Shown in pieces: positions 33,611 through 46,019 of a stretch of 64,000 bases of DNA. The notes beneath the pieces were generated by a model. The model saw only the letters and a list, made by a program, of their open reading frames with translations. It was not told the DNA's origin and ran no database searches. The position numbers were made by a program, and so were the translations under genes. The first letter of the stretch is position 1, and each line of letters opens with the position of its first letter. This DNA comes from Lineus longissimus (taxonomy: Eukaryota > Nemertea > Pilidiophora > Heteronemertea > Lineidae), in contig NC_088318.1 in the NCBI RefSeq assembly GCF_910592395.1, positions 14,632,349 through 14,696,348 on the forward strand. The letters run 5' to 3'.

Positions 33611-35640
33611 TATTTTCATCAGTCAATTCTTGTTATTCTTGTAGGAAAGGGAGTACCTGTACTTGGTAAAGCACTCAAACGTGGGAGATGGCCATCATAT
33701 CATTGAGCAAAGAGGTTGCTTTAGTTATTCCGATTTAAGTCTGTTTCTGAGTAGTATTGACAGAGTGTCCCGCAGACATTTTGTCGGTTTTCATCCTTTA
33801 TTATTGTTTTGTTGGGTTTTTTTCTGTTTGTCTTTCACCATTGTTATGATTGCCCCAGTTTCTAAAAAACTTCCTCGGCTGTTACTGTTTAAAGGCCAAC
33901 ATTGTTCAAAATTTGATTTCAAATTTGATTTTATATATTTTAACAAAAGGCAATGAATATAATAAATGTTCACCAATAAAGATATACTCTGCAGGTCAAT
34001 TTTCATTACTTTGATATTTCTGTTTACTGTTCAGCGGTAATAACTACGTTTTATTTACTATTGTCATAGCAAAAAACTACATTCACAAATGGTAGGCCTG
34101 TGAGAGATTTCTAAACATCAACAAAAATGTTAAATTTTTTAAACGTCTTAAGGATGCGTATCTCATTCTCAGCTGCAACATACCTTATCGGCGTACAAGT
34201 CCAGAAAGATGAGTGTTGCCTGCAGGATTCCTTTAACCCTTTCCCATTCTGCTCCCTGTTCACTCGTCATGAATACAACTGTTTTTTTTAATAGTTCCTC
34301 TTCATAAAACTCTAGCTGCACAACCAATGCAATTTGTTTATCAGGCTTATACGCTGGCTGGTGTATTTTTAGAGACGTGTAGAACAGTATTCTCCTACCT
34401 ATGCAAGTGCTAACTTGATCAACTTCAACGATTAAAGGAGTACGTCATTCATAATTAATTATGGGTCAGGAAATTAGGCCAGGTAAAAGCATAAAAGTGT
34501 CTTGATAAGATCTTGTTTATAAATTAGAACAGTTTTGAGGACACCAGACAGTGGCACAGTTGTTCATTATTTTTTTATTCTATAAATAGCATCGCTTATG
34601 TTATTCCAGATGTATTGACCTCTTTTTTGGTGAAATAGGAGAGACCCCTATTGGTGACTTTGTGAACCAGATCTGACCTTCCTGGCTTTTAAGCCAGACT
34701 CTTGATACCGGTACTCGAACACTGCCACTGCTGCTTTCCATCACATTTTTACTATTACATGGCTTGAGATATACTGCATCATTGCAGCTGATACTAAATT
34801 AATAAAAGGCATCAAGTAGTTAATGCTTTTAGTTTTTAGAAAAAGCATTTTCTACAGTTTGAATGATCCAAGATGTTGACAAACGTTCATCATCTGGGGG
34901 CAAACTATAGTCTTTGTTCATATAAACCAATATCACCCTCCATCAGCTACTTAATTTGTCCATGCATGAGGACATGCAAGTACTAGAATACTCCCATCTG
35001 CGCTGGGATATCAAATGTATAGTGCTTATACCTAAACCATTTTAAAACCAATTTGCCTCATCTCATATTCAACGTTGCAAACTAAAAGGCCAGTCTGGCT
35101 AGTTTTAGAAAAAATGCAGAACGGCTGGATGCACTCCCTCCTGGGGAAAGGAGACATCGGGTCCCTGTTACTCTCATTTGTAAGTATCAAATATATGTAA
35201 TACTGTTTGTATATCATTTATACATGTAGATAGAGAAACTTCAAATCATTTTATAACACCTGTCATGAATATTATATTGCTCATCTGTTGATACTAACTG
35301 CGCGCATATGATTACCATAGGTTCTAAATTTTGAATAACAACCTCAGTCCAACTTTAGAATTTTCCATTTTTTGTGGTTAATTGGCCATTCTTTGGAAAT
35401 GGAAATACGCTGTAGCTATTGAGTGACTGTAATGATATTCGAGTATGCTATCTTATGATAGGTTGGCATCTTCTGACTCCACCTCTCAAAATTAGTAGTT
35501 GCTGCTAGTCTTTGGTAGTTATTCAAAAGTAACAATCATAATGTGTGACTTGGTGGAAATGGACATTTTTTGCTGTTAATGTACGTACATATATTTTGTA
35601 AATAACAGTTTCTCTTATTGATTGTTAGCAGCTAGTAGGG

Positions 35641-35760
35641 CCTGGTTCAAAAGCAAGTTTTGTCACTAACACTGTCATTAACGCCGCGTTGCCTCCATCA
35701 TGCAAGCGCTTGGATCCAGTTGATGCCAGAGTTAGTGACAAAACTGCTTTTGAGAACAGG
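35641..35760. mobile_element. 120-bp palindromic MITE
   Basis: Begins CCTGGTTCAAAAGCAAGTTT and ends with the near reverse complement (AAACTGCTTTTGAGAACAGG). The imperfect terminal inverted repeats are about 30 bp and include GTTAGTGACAAAAC. No coding capacity. I could not identify target-site duplications, so the superfamily is open. Confidence 0.7.
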
Positions 35761-37419
35761 CAAGGACATCAACTGTAACCGGCATAAAACTTGAACCTGT
35801 TTTATCCAGACTGATGAAAAAGAATTAAAACCTGTATTGTGTCTTCAGTTATTGCATCTGCATTCTTTGCGATGTGTGTTTTGAACTCTTTCATTGCCGC
35901 AAAATTGTACTTTTTACAAACATTTCAAAGCATCACAAAGATGTCATTTTTACCAGGATACTTTTCTGAGGTTGGTCTTGAGACATCAGTCTTGATCCAT
36001 TGTTTCCCAAACAAAGTCAACATAACTATGGAAAGAGACATATGTACTACCACTCTCTGTGGGATTATTCTGTGAAAGTTCAAGCTCAGTTTGGTGTATA
36101 TTTCAGAAAGATGACTCCTTCCTATGTATTTTTCCTTTTTCCATCATTATATCTGAAGTGATAGTTCATCCTTGGTGCCCATATTCTAAGGTTTTTGCTG
36201 GTAACTGTAAACCAGGAAATATTTGTGGCTATTATAGGTTGCATTTTCGTGAAATTGCTTTTTTGGCATAGTTTTAACTTTGGGTTTGAGAACGCTGTAT
36301 TAGTCATTTGATTTTGTTCTGTGCAGAGTTTTATTTTTGCTAAATCTCGGGTTGCGAAAAATGCAAAATTATAACACGTGCAATTTTCCAGGTTTACAGT
36401 AGTTGATGTCAAATAACAATGCCCATTTTGAAATTTTTTAAGAGATACAAAATAGAAGAAAAAAAAGATGAAAAAAGAAAAAAACAACAATCAAACTTCG
36501 ATAATTGTAATGATTTTCAGGAGATATTGATAGTTGTAAGAAAAAAAAAATTATAATGTTTAAATGTAGTTCTGTTGGACATTTGGTGTTTAACAGCTTG
36601 TTTTGCCGGTATGGATATGCTGATAACCATTGCAACTTTCTCAAGTTCCAGGTACTTGATATAGTTTAAAAGAAGTTGTATAGTGGCCCAATCCATAGTA
36701 TATTGTATATTGGCCCTGTCTTGAAAGTTTGATCTGGAGTGCTTTTTGCTGCAACAGATTGAGAGAGGAGGAAGGTTTGTAAGGTATGGCAGCTTTTCTT
36801 TTTGTCTTTAAAAGTTTTAAACTTCTCTCCATTAAAATGTGTTTTTAAGTGAAAAATTGGTCCTCAGTAAGCCAAGACCTGGTAATCAAATCAATCAATA
36901 TCTTCCAATATTGCGTCATGTATGGGACAATGTATAGACTCTAGTTTCACCGATCTACAATGCAAGACTGCTTCCAAACATTGAAGTCAAGACCAACAAG
37001 ATGCACATGACTTGATTTCATCCACCATGTTAAGTTTGGTTACACTAAATGGTCTAATGGTAATGACATCATTTTCCATCATGGCCTTTGTGATGATTTA
37101 TAATTTAGTATTTATAAGAATACAGCAATCTAAGATGGGTGAAACTATTCATATGCATTGCCAGATCGTCGCTTTGTAAATAGTTTGTACAAAAAGTTTA
37201 AAATCCCACATGTAGGGTGAAAATGTGTAAAAATTGTTCTTTCACCATTATTCACTGGTTGGTTACTGTGTTGGTGCCTTGTAGAAAAATGTAACAATGT
37301 GTATAAAACATTTGTTTATGGTGTTGTCGTCCCGAATGAAAGGCAATCAGATTTGGCTGTTGAGACGCTTAACTTCCATCTCTATAATGCCAGGTGTCTG
37401 CGAGAGGGCCATTTGTGCC

Positions 37420-37515
37420 CTGTATTCAAGCAGCCAACCAACCCTTCGACATTTTGTTCATGAGTTCGATGCCTTAACCACTCGACAGTTGGAATCAGGA
37501 TCAGCTCTGTGTTGG
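37420..37515 (-). mobile_element. tRNA-Ser/Leu-like SINE fragment
   Basis: On the minus strand, GTCGAGTGGTTAAGGC is followed by ATCGAACTCATGAACA. This resembles the A box and anticodon arm of class II tRNAs, whose A box reads GCCGAGTGGTTAAGGC. A proper B box is missing, so it is a SINE fragment rather than a working tRNA gene. Confidence 0.45.
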
Positions 37516-39963
37516 TCTAGTTTCTACCACGCTCTGTTAAAATCCAATGTGGCGTCTGGTTCGGATTCTAAGAACACAGATTTAGTTCGCTTTATAGTTT
37601 ACATTTAGTTCATGAAGAGTTCCGTCTCATCATCTGCACCTACCAATGTGCTCAATTTCTTTTAAAATGATACCACATAACCATTATGAATTGGAGGGTG
37701 CTAGATCTGAGTGAGTAAGTTTTAACCCATCGTCTGTGTGTATCCAATGACCATTTTGTAATTTGGTGCTGGGTGAAAAGATGATTGCATAAAACCTTAT
37801 TTTTGTGTAATGAGCAAGGCAATCACTTTCTTCCTGAGGATTAGGTAACAAATAATGAAGAGATACCTACTCTGTGTGACCAGTTTCTATAGCATTGCAA
37901 TGCGCAGTGTGCCGACAAGGTTTATGGTTGAGGTTGGTCGATGGAAATGATTTCAATATCTTATCCAAACAACTCCTGTACCCGTGTGTTTCCTGTTGAA
38001 CCTGATCACAATGGCATAGCAATATATCAAAGAGATCCTTTGAAAAGCTGGATAAAAAGGCTGTTTTGATGACAATTGTGGAATCTCATTCCTCATAATT
38101 CATAAAAACAGCATATTTGTGGGTTTTCATTGACAGGAATGTGCTACAAATGGCCATTTTACTTAATTGCATATCCAAGCATGTTTGTCACACGGTGCCA
38201 AAGTATCTTTGAGAGGGAAAGCTGTGTGAAACTGAAAAATCAGCCGGTAAGCTTGCTACTTTGAGCGACAGGAGACAAGCCAATGGTTTCTCCTGTAAAT
38301 ATCAAAATGCATTAGCATAACACACGTTTTAAGGTGATGGTTGAATCATAGCTGGGGTAAAGGGAGATACATGGTCACCTCTATCACCGGGTTTATTATC
38401 AATGGCGATCAGGCTTCAATATTTGAAAATGGGTGCTTCTTATAATGCAGTTCAAAATCGGTGGTTTGGAAAACACTTGAGGTTATGGATGAGAATTGTC
38501 AAGAGTCGGGAGGAAGTAATCTTTGAAAGAACTTGAAGGCGAAAATGACCCGTCAGTTGTTTTGTTGAACTTTTAAAAACTTATCAATTATGACTTCTTA
38601 GGGCCCTAAAGGTCATTTCAAAGTAAAAAAATATGATGAAAATCTCTAGTTCCACCTGGAAAAGTGCGTCTCGAGATTTTTGGAGGGTGACAACTCCAAT
38701 CTAAGCAACTTGAACCATGTATTATTGAAGTAGAGAAAAATTTAAAAGAAATTTCGAGTTTTTTATCCCTGAGAGTTCTTTAAAATGTCTATGTTACTAG
38801 TATTTTGGTGTGACTTTGTCCTTGTTTTATTTTTAGTGGGTGTATGTAGTTGTTTTAAGCCAGCCACTGACTAGCAATTTTCATCACATGCAAAAATAAC
38901 TATGTGAAGCAGAATTCTGACATGACAGTTCCTCATCACAAATAAAGCAAGAAGTTATTCTATATTAAACAATCTTTCTATTGTGTGTTTGTGATGATGT
39001 CACAGTATGATACCAGAAGCTAAAAACATAGGATAGAGATTTTTGGATGATGTCATTGATGATGCCAACATGCATTGGTTGTGATTTTCATTTCCAGTTG
39101 CATGCAATGAACATGTCTCGTCTTTGGCTGGCCTTAAACTCTGTGTTATTTGTGATAAGTTTTACTGTTTTCTTAGGTTTTTGTGTCCAAACTGTCCTCT
39201 GTGTGTATCATGATCACTGACATAAAAATGTATATTATCGATGAAAGGATAAAGGTGTGTTTTTGTTGGCACTACGGTTTTACCATGGCCCAGTGTTTAA
39301 AGTGTTGAGCTCAGCTTCAGAAAAGTGCATCCTTTGTTAGGGAAAGGGCACGACAGAATTTTCCTGCTTTTAGCAGTACAAAAATATGTTATCATTCACA
39401 GTGGTATCTGTTTTATCATTGGATGAATGTGCTGGATTTCGTGCCTGCATTTTAAATTTTCTTGTTTTGTCGATTGATTTGACACAATGGATAGATTTTC
39501 TAACATAAACATGTCCTGTCCTTTCATTTCGTACTCGGTCCACTGATGTCAAAGTGTGATTAGTTACTTTAGACAAAAAACGAAATAAAGGAGTAACTGT
39601 AATTACTTAAACTTTAGTAATTATTTCTATCAAATTCGCTTTGTTTGAGACTGATGACCTTCCAAAGGGATGAAAACCAATCAATTCCAGGACACACAAT
39701 GTGAAATTGTCTTAGGCGACAGTGGCGCTGTCTCGCGGCAGAAAATTGAAAGACTCGAGGGTAGGTATGGAAATCCATCTCCTTCCCGACTGCAGCCTTG
39801 GTACTTTCTTTCCAATCGCGGCACGACTTACAAAACATGGCCGATCATATCTGACCTTCAGAGAATTTCGTAACAAAATCCTATTTATGTAAATTTTATT
39901 ACATGCTGACCGTTGGAATTTTTGCATTTAAATGTTGAATCGATTAAGGAGTAATATACAATT

Positions 39964-41086
39964 ATGTTTAAGTCGGTGATATCGAAGGTAAATTAAAAAG
40001 ATTGCTTCACTAGAGAAGACATGCTTTTTCTGTCTACAACAAACGGGGCTACAAAGCTGTAAGCAGCTAACAAAAGACCACTGTTCACATACCATAAGTT
40101 ATTTTGTTCGTTGTGCCCCCAGGAGCTTGAAATTTAAGTCAAATAAGTGCTTTTTATGAATTTGTGCTCGCAGGAGGGTAAAAAGTACACTTCACTTCAC
40201 GCTCCTGTGGACAGTGTGGTTGTGAATTATTTATTTAGGTGGGTTTTTTTTGGGCTGGCACTCAGTGGCAGTGACTTCCTCTGACTGGTGTATATTCAAT
40301 GTCTTCTACATTGTATGTACACTGCTACTACTATGCTTTCAGTTACGACCTGCCCTTGCAGTGTCAAGAAGATTCTACTGTGACGCCCCTGCCAGATTAA
40401 CGCAGGGAGAACAGAAACTATCCCAGTTGCTCAAGACGAAATTTCCGATGGCCACAGCTATTCAAGTTCAAGATATATCCGGTGAATATTTGAGTTCAGA
40501 CAGTATGATGAAGCACATTATTATCATCAAAAGGTGAACAGAGTAAAACTCCAAGTAAAAGTTAGCAAGATGTCAACTCTGGGGCGCAGAAGTTTACCCA
40601 AGAGTTTTGAAAGAAAGGGTGATTAAAAAAAACTTTTTTTGCAGGGGGATGTGGTGCCATGTTCGAAGTACTCATAGAATCTCCCGAATTTGAAGGGAAA
40701 AGAACTGTTATGCAGCATAGGATGGTTAACGAGGTGAGCAATCCGCATCATTTTTATATTTTTTGAAAGCATATTTAATGAAAAATATTTGCAATATTTT
40801 TCTCAGTCTGATATTTGGACTAAACTGTCTTGCTTGCACACCATCTCCGTGATGGATGGTAATTATTGACTACCTACCTTTCTGTTGGACACCAGGATAA
40901 ATATCTATTTGATGTATATATACTGGTGCTAAAAACTGTTGTCATTTAGATATTTATAAAGTTAAAACCATTGATTTATAGAGTATATGGGACCTTAAAC
41001 TCTTGATCTTTGTTTTCCAGGCATTAAAAGAGGAAATAAAGGACATGCATGGTATACGCATCACAACAAATGTGCCAAAATCTTAA
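39964..41086 (+). CDS. BOLA3: BolA family member 3, mitochondrial (BOLA3)
   Basis: Exons 39964-39987, 40343-40481, 40645-40733 and 41021-41086; 105 aa against 107 in human. The tiny first exon (MFKSVISK, then GTAAAT) joins [17 protein letters not shown], a basic amphipathic leader typical of mitochondrial import. The BolA fold follows: [38 protein letters not shown], then [20 protein letters not shown] and [16 protein letters not shown]3 works with GLRX5 and NFU1 in delivering [4Fe-4S] clusters to mitochondrial enzymes such as lipoate synthase. The conserved Cys in GGCGAM and His in QHRMVNE are the likely cluster ligands. Exon 1 was chosen because it alone gives a phase-matched mitochondrial leader. 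AATAAA at 41093. Confidence 0.93.
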
Positions 41087-41092
41087 GGTTGG

Positions 41093-41098
41093 AATAAA
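41093..41098 (+). terminator. Candidate BOLA3 polyadenylation signal
   Basis: AATAAA seven bases after the BOLA3 stop, implying an extremely short 3' UTR if used. Confidence 0.5.
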
Positions 41099-41412
41099 TA
41101 AGTACTGTTTGCTGTAGACTCTTGGCCAACTGTGGAGCATTCTGTCTGCTGATCAAAAGCTAATTTACAGACTTAGCTTTGCTGTAACTGTGATTTCAGG
41201 ATGCATGGAGCAAATACATTAGACTTCAGGTCAACTCATCACGTGACCGCTCTATGGACAGACCTGAGGCGCCTTGCCACCATTTTTAATGCGGGTCTTT
41301 TAATAAAAATCAACTTATGTTGAGTATTGTGGAAGAAATAGTGATTTAGGTTGCTGTTAATGTTAAACTTATTATATTTGAACCTAAAAAGAGGTGATGG
41401 GTTGTCCCCACC

Positions 41413-41832
41413 AAGTGAATCCCCCTTCATAATCACATAGAGATGTGATTGTGACAGTCTTAAAGACTTCCCAGAGCTGGTTATTGATTCTCCATCAAGT
41501 GAATCCCTCTTCATAATCAAATAGAGACGTGATTGTGACAGTCTTGAAGACCTCCCAGAGCTGGTTATTGATTCTCCATCAAGTGAACCCCCCTTCATAA
41601 TCACATAGAGACGTGATTGTGACAGTCTTGAAGATCTCCCAGAGCTGGTTATTGATTCTCCATCAAGTGAATCCCCCTTCATAATCACATAGAGACGTGA
41701 TTGTGACAGTCTTGAAGACCTCCCAGAGCTGGTTATTGATTCTCCATCAAGTGAATCCCCCTTCATAATCACATAGAGACGTGATTGTGACAGTCTTGAA
41801 GACCTTCCAGAGCTGGTTATTGATTCCCAACA
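41413..41832. repeat. 84-bp minisatellite, five good copies
   Basis: The unit recurs every 84 bp (TTCATAATCA landmarks near 41427 and 41511, and so on), with two diverged units continuing to about 41945. Because 84 is divisible by three, every frame repeats a 28-residue unit. The minus frame 41239-41892 is fully open (ITSSGRSSRLSQSRL and so on) but its composition is low-complexity, and I do not regard it as coding without RNA evidence. Confidence 0.9.
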
Positions 41833-42824
41833 ACAATAATTTAGATGGAGACGTGATTGTGGCAGTCCTGAAAACCTCCAAGAGCACGTCATTGGTTACC
41901 CCATCATATTCGGATGAAGACGTGAATGTGAAAGTTCTGAAGACCGAGGAGTGCGGCGGGAGGGGGATTGGCAGAGCATATCTCCCAGCCCCTCCCTTTT
42001 CGCCGCCCCCGCTCGTGCGATGCGATCCAACGATTTTCTGCATTGGCCTGAAGTAGCATCTATACGCCGGGGCTTATATTTCAAAAACTTGCGCATGAGT
42101 ATATTCTCCCTTTAACAGATTTTTAACGGTCGCATTTGCTGTCAAACGGCTGACGGCTCTTACTTCGGAGGAATCGATTAAGCATGTTGTATTATATCAG
42201 AGGGTATGAAGGGCCAGTTTTGCATACTCCGAGCAGGTGAGCCTCTTAACTTATCTCATGAATATTCCTACTGTGTGATGCACACCTTTTCCACGCGGAG
42301 CTACAAAGCGAACGCCTTTCTTCGTTCATCAGTTATGTGCTGCTCATGAAGAGCGTTGTCGTAACGACTTTCCTCCTTCTCTTACAAAGTCACATTGGCA
42401 AGATTTCAAAATATATGTAGAGAATCGCTCTTTCTATGAAGGGAATAACAGATGGCTTGAAGAAAGGCGAGGCTGTGGATTAATTCGGATAACATTCGTG
42501 ACGATTTATTTGGACTTTTATTCCCAAACGTTATAAACTGAGACCAGTTCGGGTATAACCCCGAATAGCACAACATTTCTTTTGCGGCAATATGAAGACG
42601 TGACCAATTAACCTGGACTTCCATTAATTGACTTTCTCAGCAATCCCTCACTCAAGAAGTGTTTCATTTAGGATAAGGACTCATTATTGTGTAAAAGTGC
42701 ATCGTTAAGTCGAAACAACTTTGACAGACTTCGTGAGTAAGGATCATTTTCCATTGTTCATTTCTACACTACAGTCGTCAATTTTCCACCTTCTCCTCCA
42801 AACTAAACTGCTGGATTGAAGATC

Positions 42825-45800
42825 ATGTCCGCCTCAGATTCAGGCCAGCCGGGAGCCTGGCGCCATATTGGCAGAGATACTCGAGATACACACTATCCTC
42901 ACGATTCGAGGTCGGAGTCTGGCTACCATTACCGTAACGAGCTTCAGGTCCCTCACCACCCATCACCTCTGGCAAGGTCGTCTCCACGCATCCTCGGATC
43001 CACAAGTCATGACGTCCACCTAGGGTCCGAAGGCCGCGTGAAGAGTGTCGTCCATCCTTATAATCACATCTTTGACCTGGCGGAAAGACCGCTGCATACC
43101 CCGGAAGAAGTGAAATTGCCTCTTGCGATGGATGGGGTATCTGTCTCAACACACGTCACGGAGACAACTACTAATATTCATGATGACCACACCTACGAGA
43201 ATGTCTCTCATCATGACCATAGCTTGAGAAAGAGTGAGAACCATTCTCCACACAAAGATATAGAGAAGGTCTTTGTCATCATAGACAGAAGTGACGGTCG
43301 ATCGTCCGTTAAGGTCAATGAAGTTAAAAACGTGTTAGAGACCAACAGGAGCAGAAGTTCGAGCCCCCACTTACAACATGAGAGCGACGATGCAGAAGTT
43401 GATCGTCTTTACCAGAGTCTTGATCGATTGAACGTCAGCTATCAAACTGCTGATGATAACAGGAGAAGTCCTACACAACATGGCTCCACCCTCGAGACTC
43501 CATATCGTAATGTTACTGATAAGACGTACAGGAGTCGCCATGATGGCGATCATTACAGCACGGCCACGTTGGAGGTGAGAGGGAGCAGTCCCAGCCCCAT
43601 TCATGAACGAAAGACGGAGGAGACTATTCGCGTCGCCAGGGTAGATCATGTCTCCCCCAGAGTTGAGGACGTTCATCATGTCATTGCCAAAGAAGAAGAG
43701 CCTGTCCACATTCATGAAGTCATTGATGAAAGGACGGTGTTTGTCCCTGAAAGAGCGGAGCACATTGATATCGCAGCCCAAGTTGTCCATTGTGTTGACG
43801 GCGAAACGCAGGTCACGCCTTCCGTGACATCAGCGACATCGTCCGTCAGAACATCGGATCTTCATACCGATACCGCCTTGGGCTTGCATCACGTGGACGT
43901 CACCAGAGAAACCAATTACACCACGGAATCTATCACTCCGAGTGCTGAATTCTCCATCAAGGAAGAGGAACCTTTGCATCATACAAATACACAGAAGACG
44001 CACCACGTAATTGAAACAGCACCACCGGTCAGGACTATGCACCATGTTCAAAGGTCTCACCACATAGCGCCAAGTAGTGCTGCCACAACATCAGTTTGGA
44101 CTGAGAAAACGGTGCATCATGGAGGTACCGCCCAGGTGGTGACTCAAACATACCAAGCCCCCATGCCTTACAAGGTGTCATCCAGCAGGACTGCTGAGCT
44201 TGACTATTCCCAACACTTGGATTGGTTCCTTGCAATACAGAAAGATGACGTCGACGCCTATGATAGAATTCTAAGCAAACACGACCCTTTTGAAAAAGAG
44301 CGTTTCCTGCACAGTAGATTCCTCTACCCTCAGAATCCTAGTGTCGCCAAGTCAGGGAAATACCCAAAATACCAATGTGCGTTCGAGTTTCCGTTTGTCC
44401 TAGCTTGCGTTAGTACTTCCATTAATGTGGTGAAGAGGATGATTCAAGATGGAGTAGACGTCACAGTGGTTGACAAAGGCAGGGCCAATTTCGTCCACGC
44501 TATGATACTGGCTGCCTTCGAACACAGATCGATTGAGTCCAAGTATGTGGAGATCTATGTTGAAGTCATGAGCGGTTTGAGTGCGACCGTTCGCAAGCAG
44601 CTTCTCTATGGAGAGGAAGCTGATAGATTCAGGCCGCTGGAGTTGGCGGCGAAGCGCGGTCTTTATGGCCTATTCCGTGCCATCTTGGATACAAGGGGCG
44701 TCTACCTTCATGAGGAAATTGTTGGTAAACAAGGCTTACACACCCTGGTCAAGTATGACCTCACGGAATACCATAACCGTGTGTCCCACACAAGAGACCT
44801 TCGACACCCGCTGCGAATGATGTCGTTAGTTCAATCTTCTCATCTCCAGAGTTATCAGGAAAACAAGGTGCAGGATTTCCCACTCGTCAAGGCATGGCGG
44901 AAAAAGACAATGCGTCATAGTTTGCCGTTGTTGATCACGTGGTTCCTGTTTCGTCTAATCTTTGTCTGTCTGATATTATACCTGGGCTCCATTGATTTGA
45001 GTAACCCCGGTACCAAAACATCCCGTAGGAAGAGGGATGATCCTCATGACCATCATGACCATCATGACCATCACGACGATCACCACCATGATCCTACAGC
45101 AGGTGAGGGTCGCGGAGGTAGCGGAGAGGCGTCAAGCAACTTCACCTCTCCCTCGTACGCAAACGACCAGGCACGGATGAAGAGTCCGTCACTTGAGATC
45201 CTTGTCCTTGCTATCATGCTCGGGATCATATCTATCTGTATCATCATATTTGATATAGTCGAGTTCATGATCAACATCTGCGATAAGGACAGGCGACTTG
45301 TCCACATGGACTTGGAGGGAAGTGTACCCTATATTACCCACACCTCGTTCTACCGATACACCCAGTTCATTCTGTGTGTCCTGTGCCTGACCCAGTTCTT
45401 CCTTGTCATCTTCCGCGCACCAGAGATAGTCTTTATGACCTTCAAAGCTCTCACCATCCCCTTCGCTCTCCTCTGCTTCTTGCAAATCCTAGAGATGCTC
45501 CCGGGGATTTCGGGTTTCGCCATTTGTCTACAGAAGATGATTGTCACCTTGGTATACTTCACAGCCATTCATACCGTCATCAACTTCGTCTTCATGATAT
45601 TCCTACATAGCACGCGCTACCAAGGCAACAAGTCCAACTTCGCCAACATCGGTCAAGCATTTTATGGAATCTTCCTTCTGGATATCGGAACAATGGACTT
45701 CGCCCCGAACCCACCATTCTATATTCACTTCATTCACCAGGCGTTCTGGTATCTGTCGGCAGTGATGTTGGTCAACCTGCTGGTCGCGGTCATGATGGAA

Positions 45801-46019
45801 AACATGACACTAATCTCCACCTACAGGGAATGCATCACCTCGCTCCGCCGCCTGGAGGTGGCTATGCTTATGCACGAGAGGTTCGCCAGGTTCTGTGGTC
45901 CTTGTTGCCGAAGATCTTGGAAGAAAAAGTCACCCTTTGTTCTGGTTGTGATCAGAACAACCATGCATTTAGATACATATGGCTACCTTAGCGGATGGGC
46001 GCATAGGAAAATTGGATAG
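42825..46019 (+). CDS. Intronless TRPV-like ion channel with a long disordered N-terminus
   Basis: Single exon, 1,064 aa, from ATG 42825 (MSASDSGQPGAW). Residues 1 to about 460 are hydrophilic and probably disordered, rich in His, Ser, Thr and Glu. Residues about 465-640 contain ankyrin-like segments (FEFPFVLACVSTSINVVKRM, LELAAKRGLYGLFRAILDTR). Six membrane segments follow at about 699-724, 790-818, 845-863, 871-895, 904-925 and 971-995, with a pore helix and filter-like FLLDIGTMDF near 945-955. S6 ends LVNLLVAVMMENM, comparable to the TRPV NMLIALM motif. The S1-S2 loop holds RRKR followed by a His/Asp-rich tract. Cation conduction is expected; subfamily and stimulus are inference. Candidate AATAAA at 46532. 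Confidence 0.85.
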   Translation: MSASDSGQPGAWRHIGRDTRDTHYPHDSRSESGYHYRNELQVPHHPSPLARSSPRILGSTSHDVHLGSEGRVKSVVHPYNHIFDLAERPLHTPEEVKLPLAMDGVSVSTHVTETTTNIHDDHTYENVSHHDHSLRKSENHSPHKDIEKVFVIIDRSDGRSSVKVNEVKNVLETNRSRSSSPHLQHESDDAEVDRLYQSLDRLNVSYQTADDNRRSPTQHGSTLETPYRNVTDKTYRSRHDGDHYSTATLEVRGSSPSPIHERKTEETIRVARVDHVSPRVEDVHHVIAKEEEPVHIHEVIDERTVFVPERAEHIDIAAQVVHCVDGETQVTPSVTSATSSVRTSDLHTDTALGLHHVDVTRETNYTTESITPSAEFSIKEEEPLHHTNTQKTHHVIETAPPVRTMHHVQRSHHIAPSSAATTSVWTEKTVHHGGTAQVVTQTYQAPMPYKVSSSRTAELDYSQHLDWFLAIQKDDVDAYDRILSKHDPFEKERFLHSRFLYPQNPSVAKSGKYPKYQCAFEFPFVLACVSTSINVVKRMIQDGVDVTVVDKGRANFVHAMILAAFEHRSIESKYVEIYVEVMSGLSATVRKQLLYGEEADRFRPLELAAKRGLYGLFRAILDTRGVYLHEEIVGKQGLHTLVKYDLTEYHNRVSHTRDLRHPLRMMSLVQSSHLQSYQENKVQDFPLVKAWRKKTMRHSLPLLITWFLFRLIFVCLILYLGSIDLSNPGTKTSRRKRDDPHDHHDHHDHHDDHHHDPTAGEGRGGSGEASSNFTSPSYANDQARMKSPSLEILVLAIMLGIISICIIIFDIVEFMINICDKDRRLVHMDLEGSVPYITHTSFYRYTQFILCVLCLTQFFLVIFRAPEIVFMTFKALTIPFALLCFLQILEMLPGISGFAICLQKMIVTLVYFTAIHTVINFVFMIFLHSTRYQGNKSNFANIGQAFYGIFLLDIGTMDFAPNPPFYIHFIHQAFWYLSAVMLVNLLVAVMMENMTLISTYRECITSLRRLEVAMLMHERFARFCGPCCRRSWKKKSPFVLVVIRTTMHLDTYGYLSGWAHRKIG

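Larger units (their letters stand above)
32853..39963. other. Gene-poor stretch between the SLC6 gene and BOLA3
   Basis: About 7 kb with no coding exon I can support on either strand. It is AT-rich and contains two MITEs (33433, 35641) and a SINE fragment (37420). Open frames here are short and match nothing I know. Part may be a long SLC6 3' UTR. Confidence 0.4.

Noticed and set aside
37420-37515. Possible functional tRNA-Ser/Leu gene
   Set aside because: A-box-like half only; no proper B box, acceptor stem pairing or terminator.
39712-39927. 71-aa minus-strand frame divergent from BOLA3, with a basic N-terminus
   Set aside because: No recognisable family and it lies in the BOLA3 promoter side; composition is not clearly coding.
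43371-45568. Several minus-strand frames of 70-140 aa within the TRP-like gene
   Set aside because: Antisense shadows of a GC-richer coding region; the plus frame has clear membrane and pore features.
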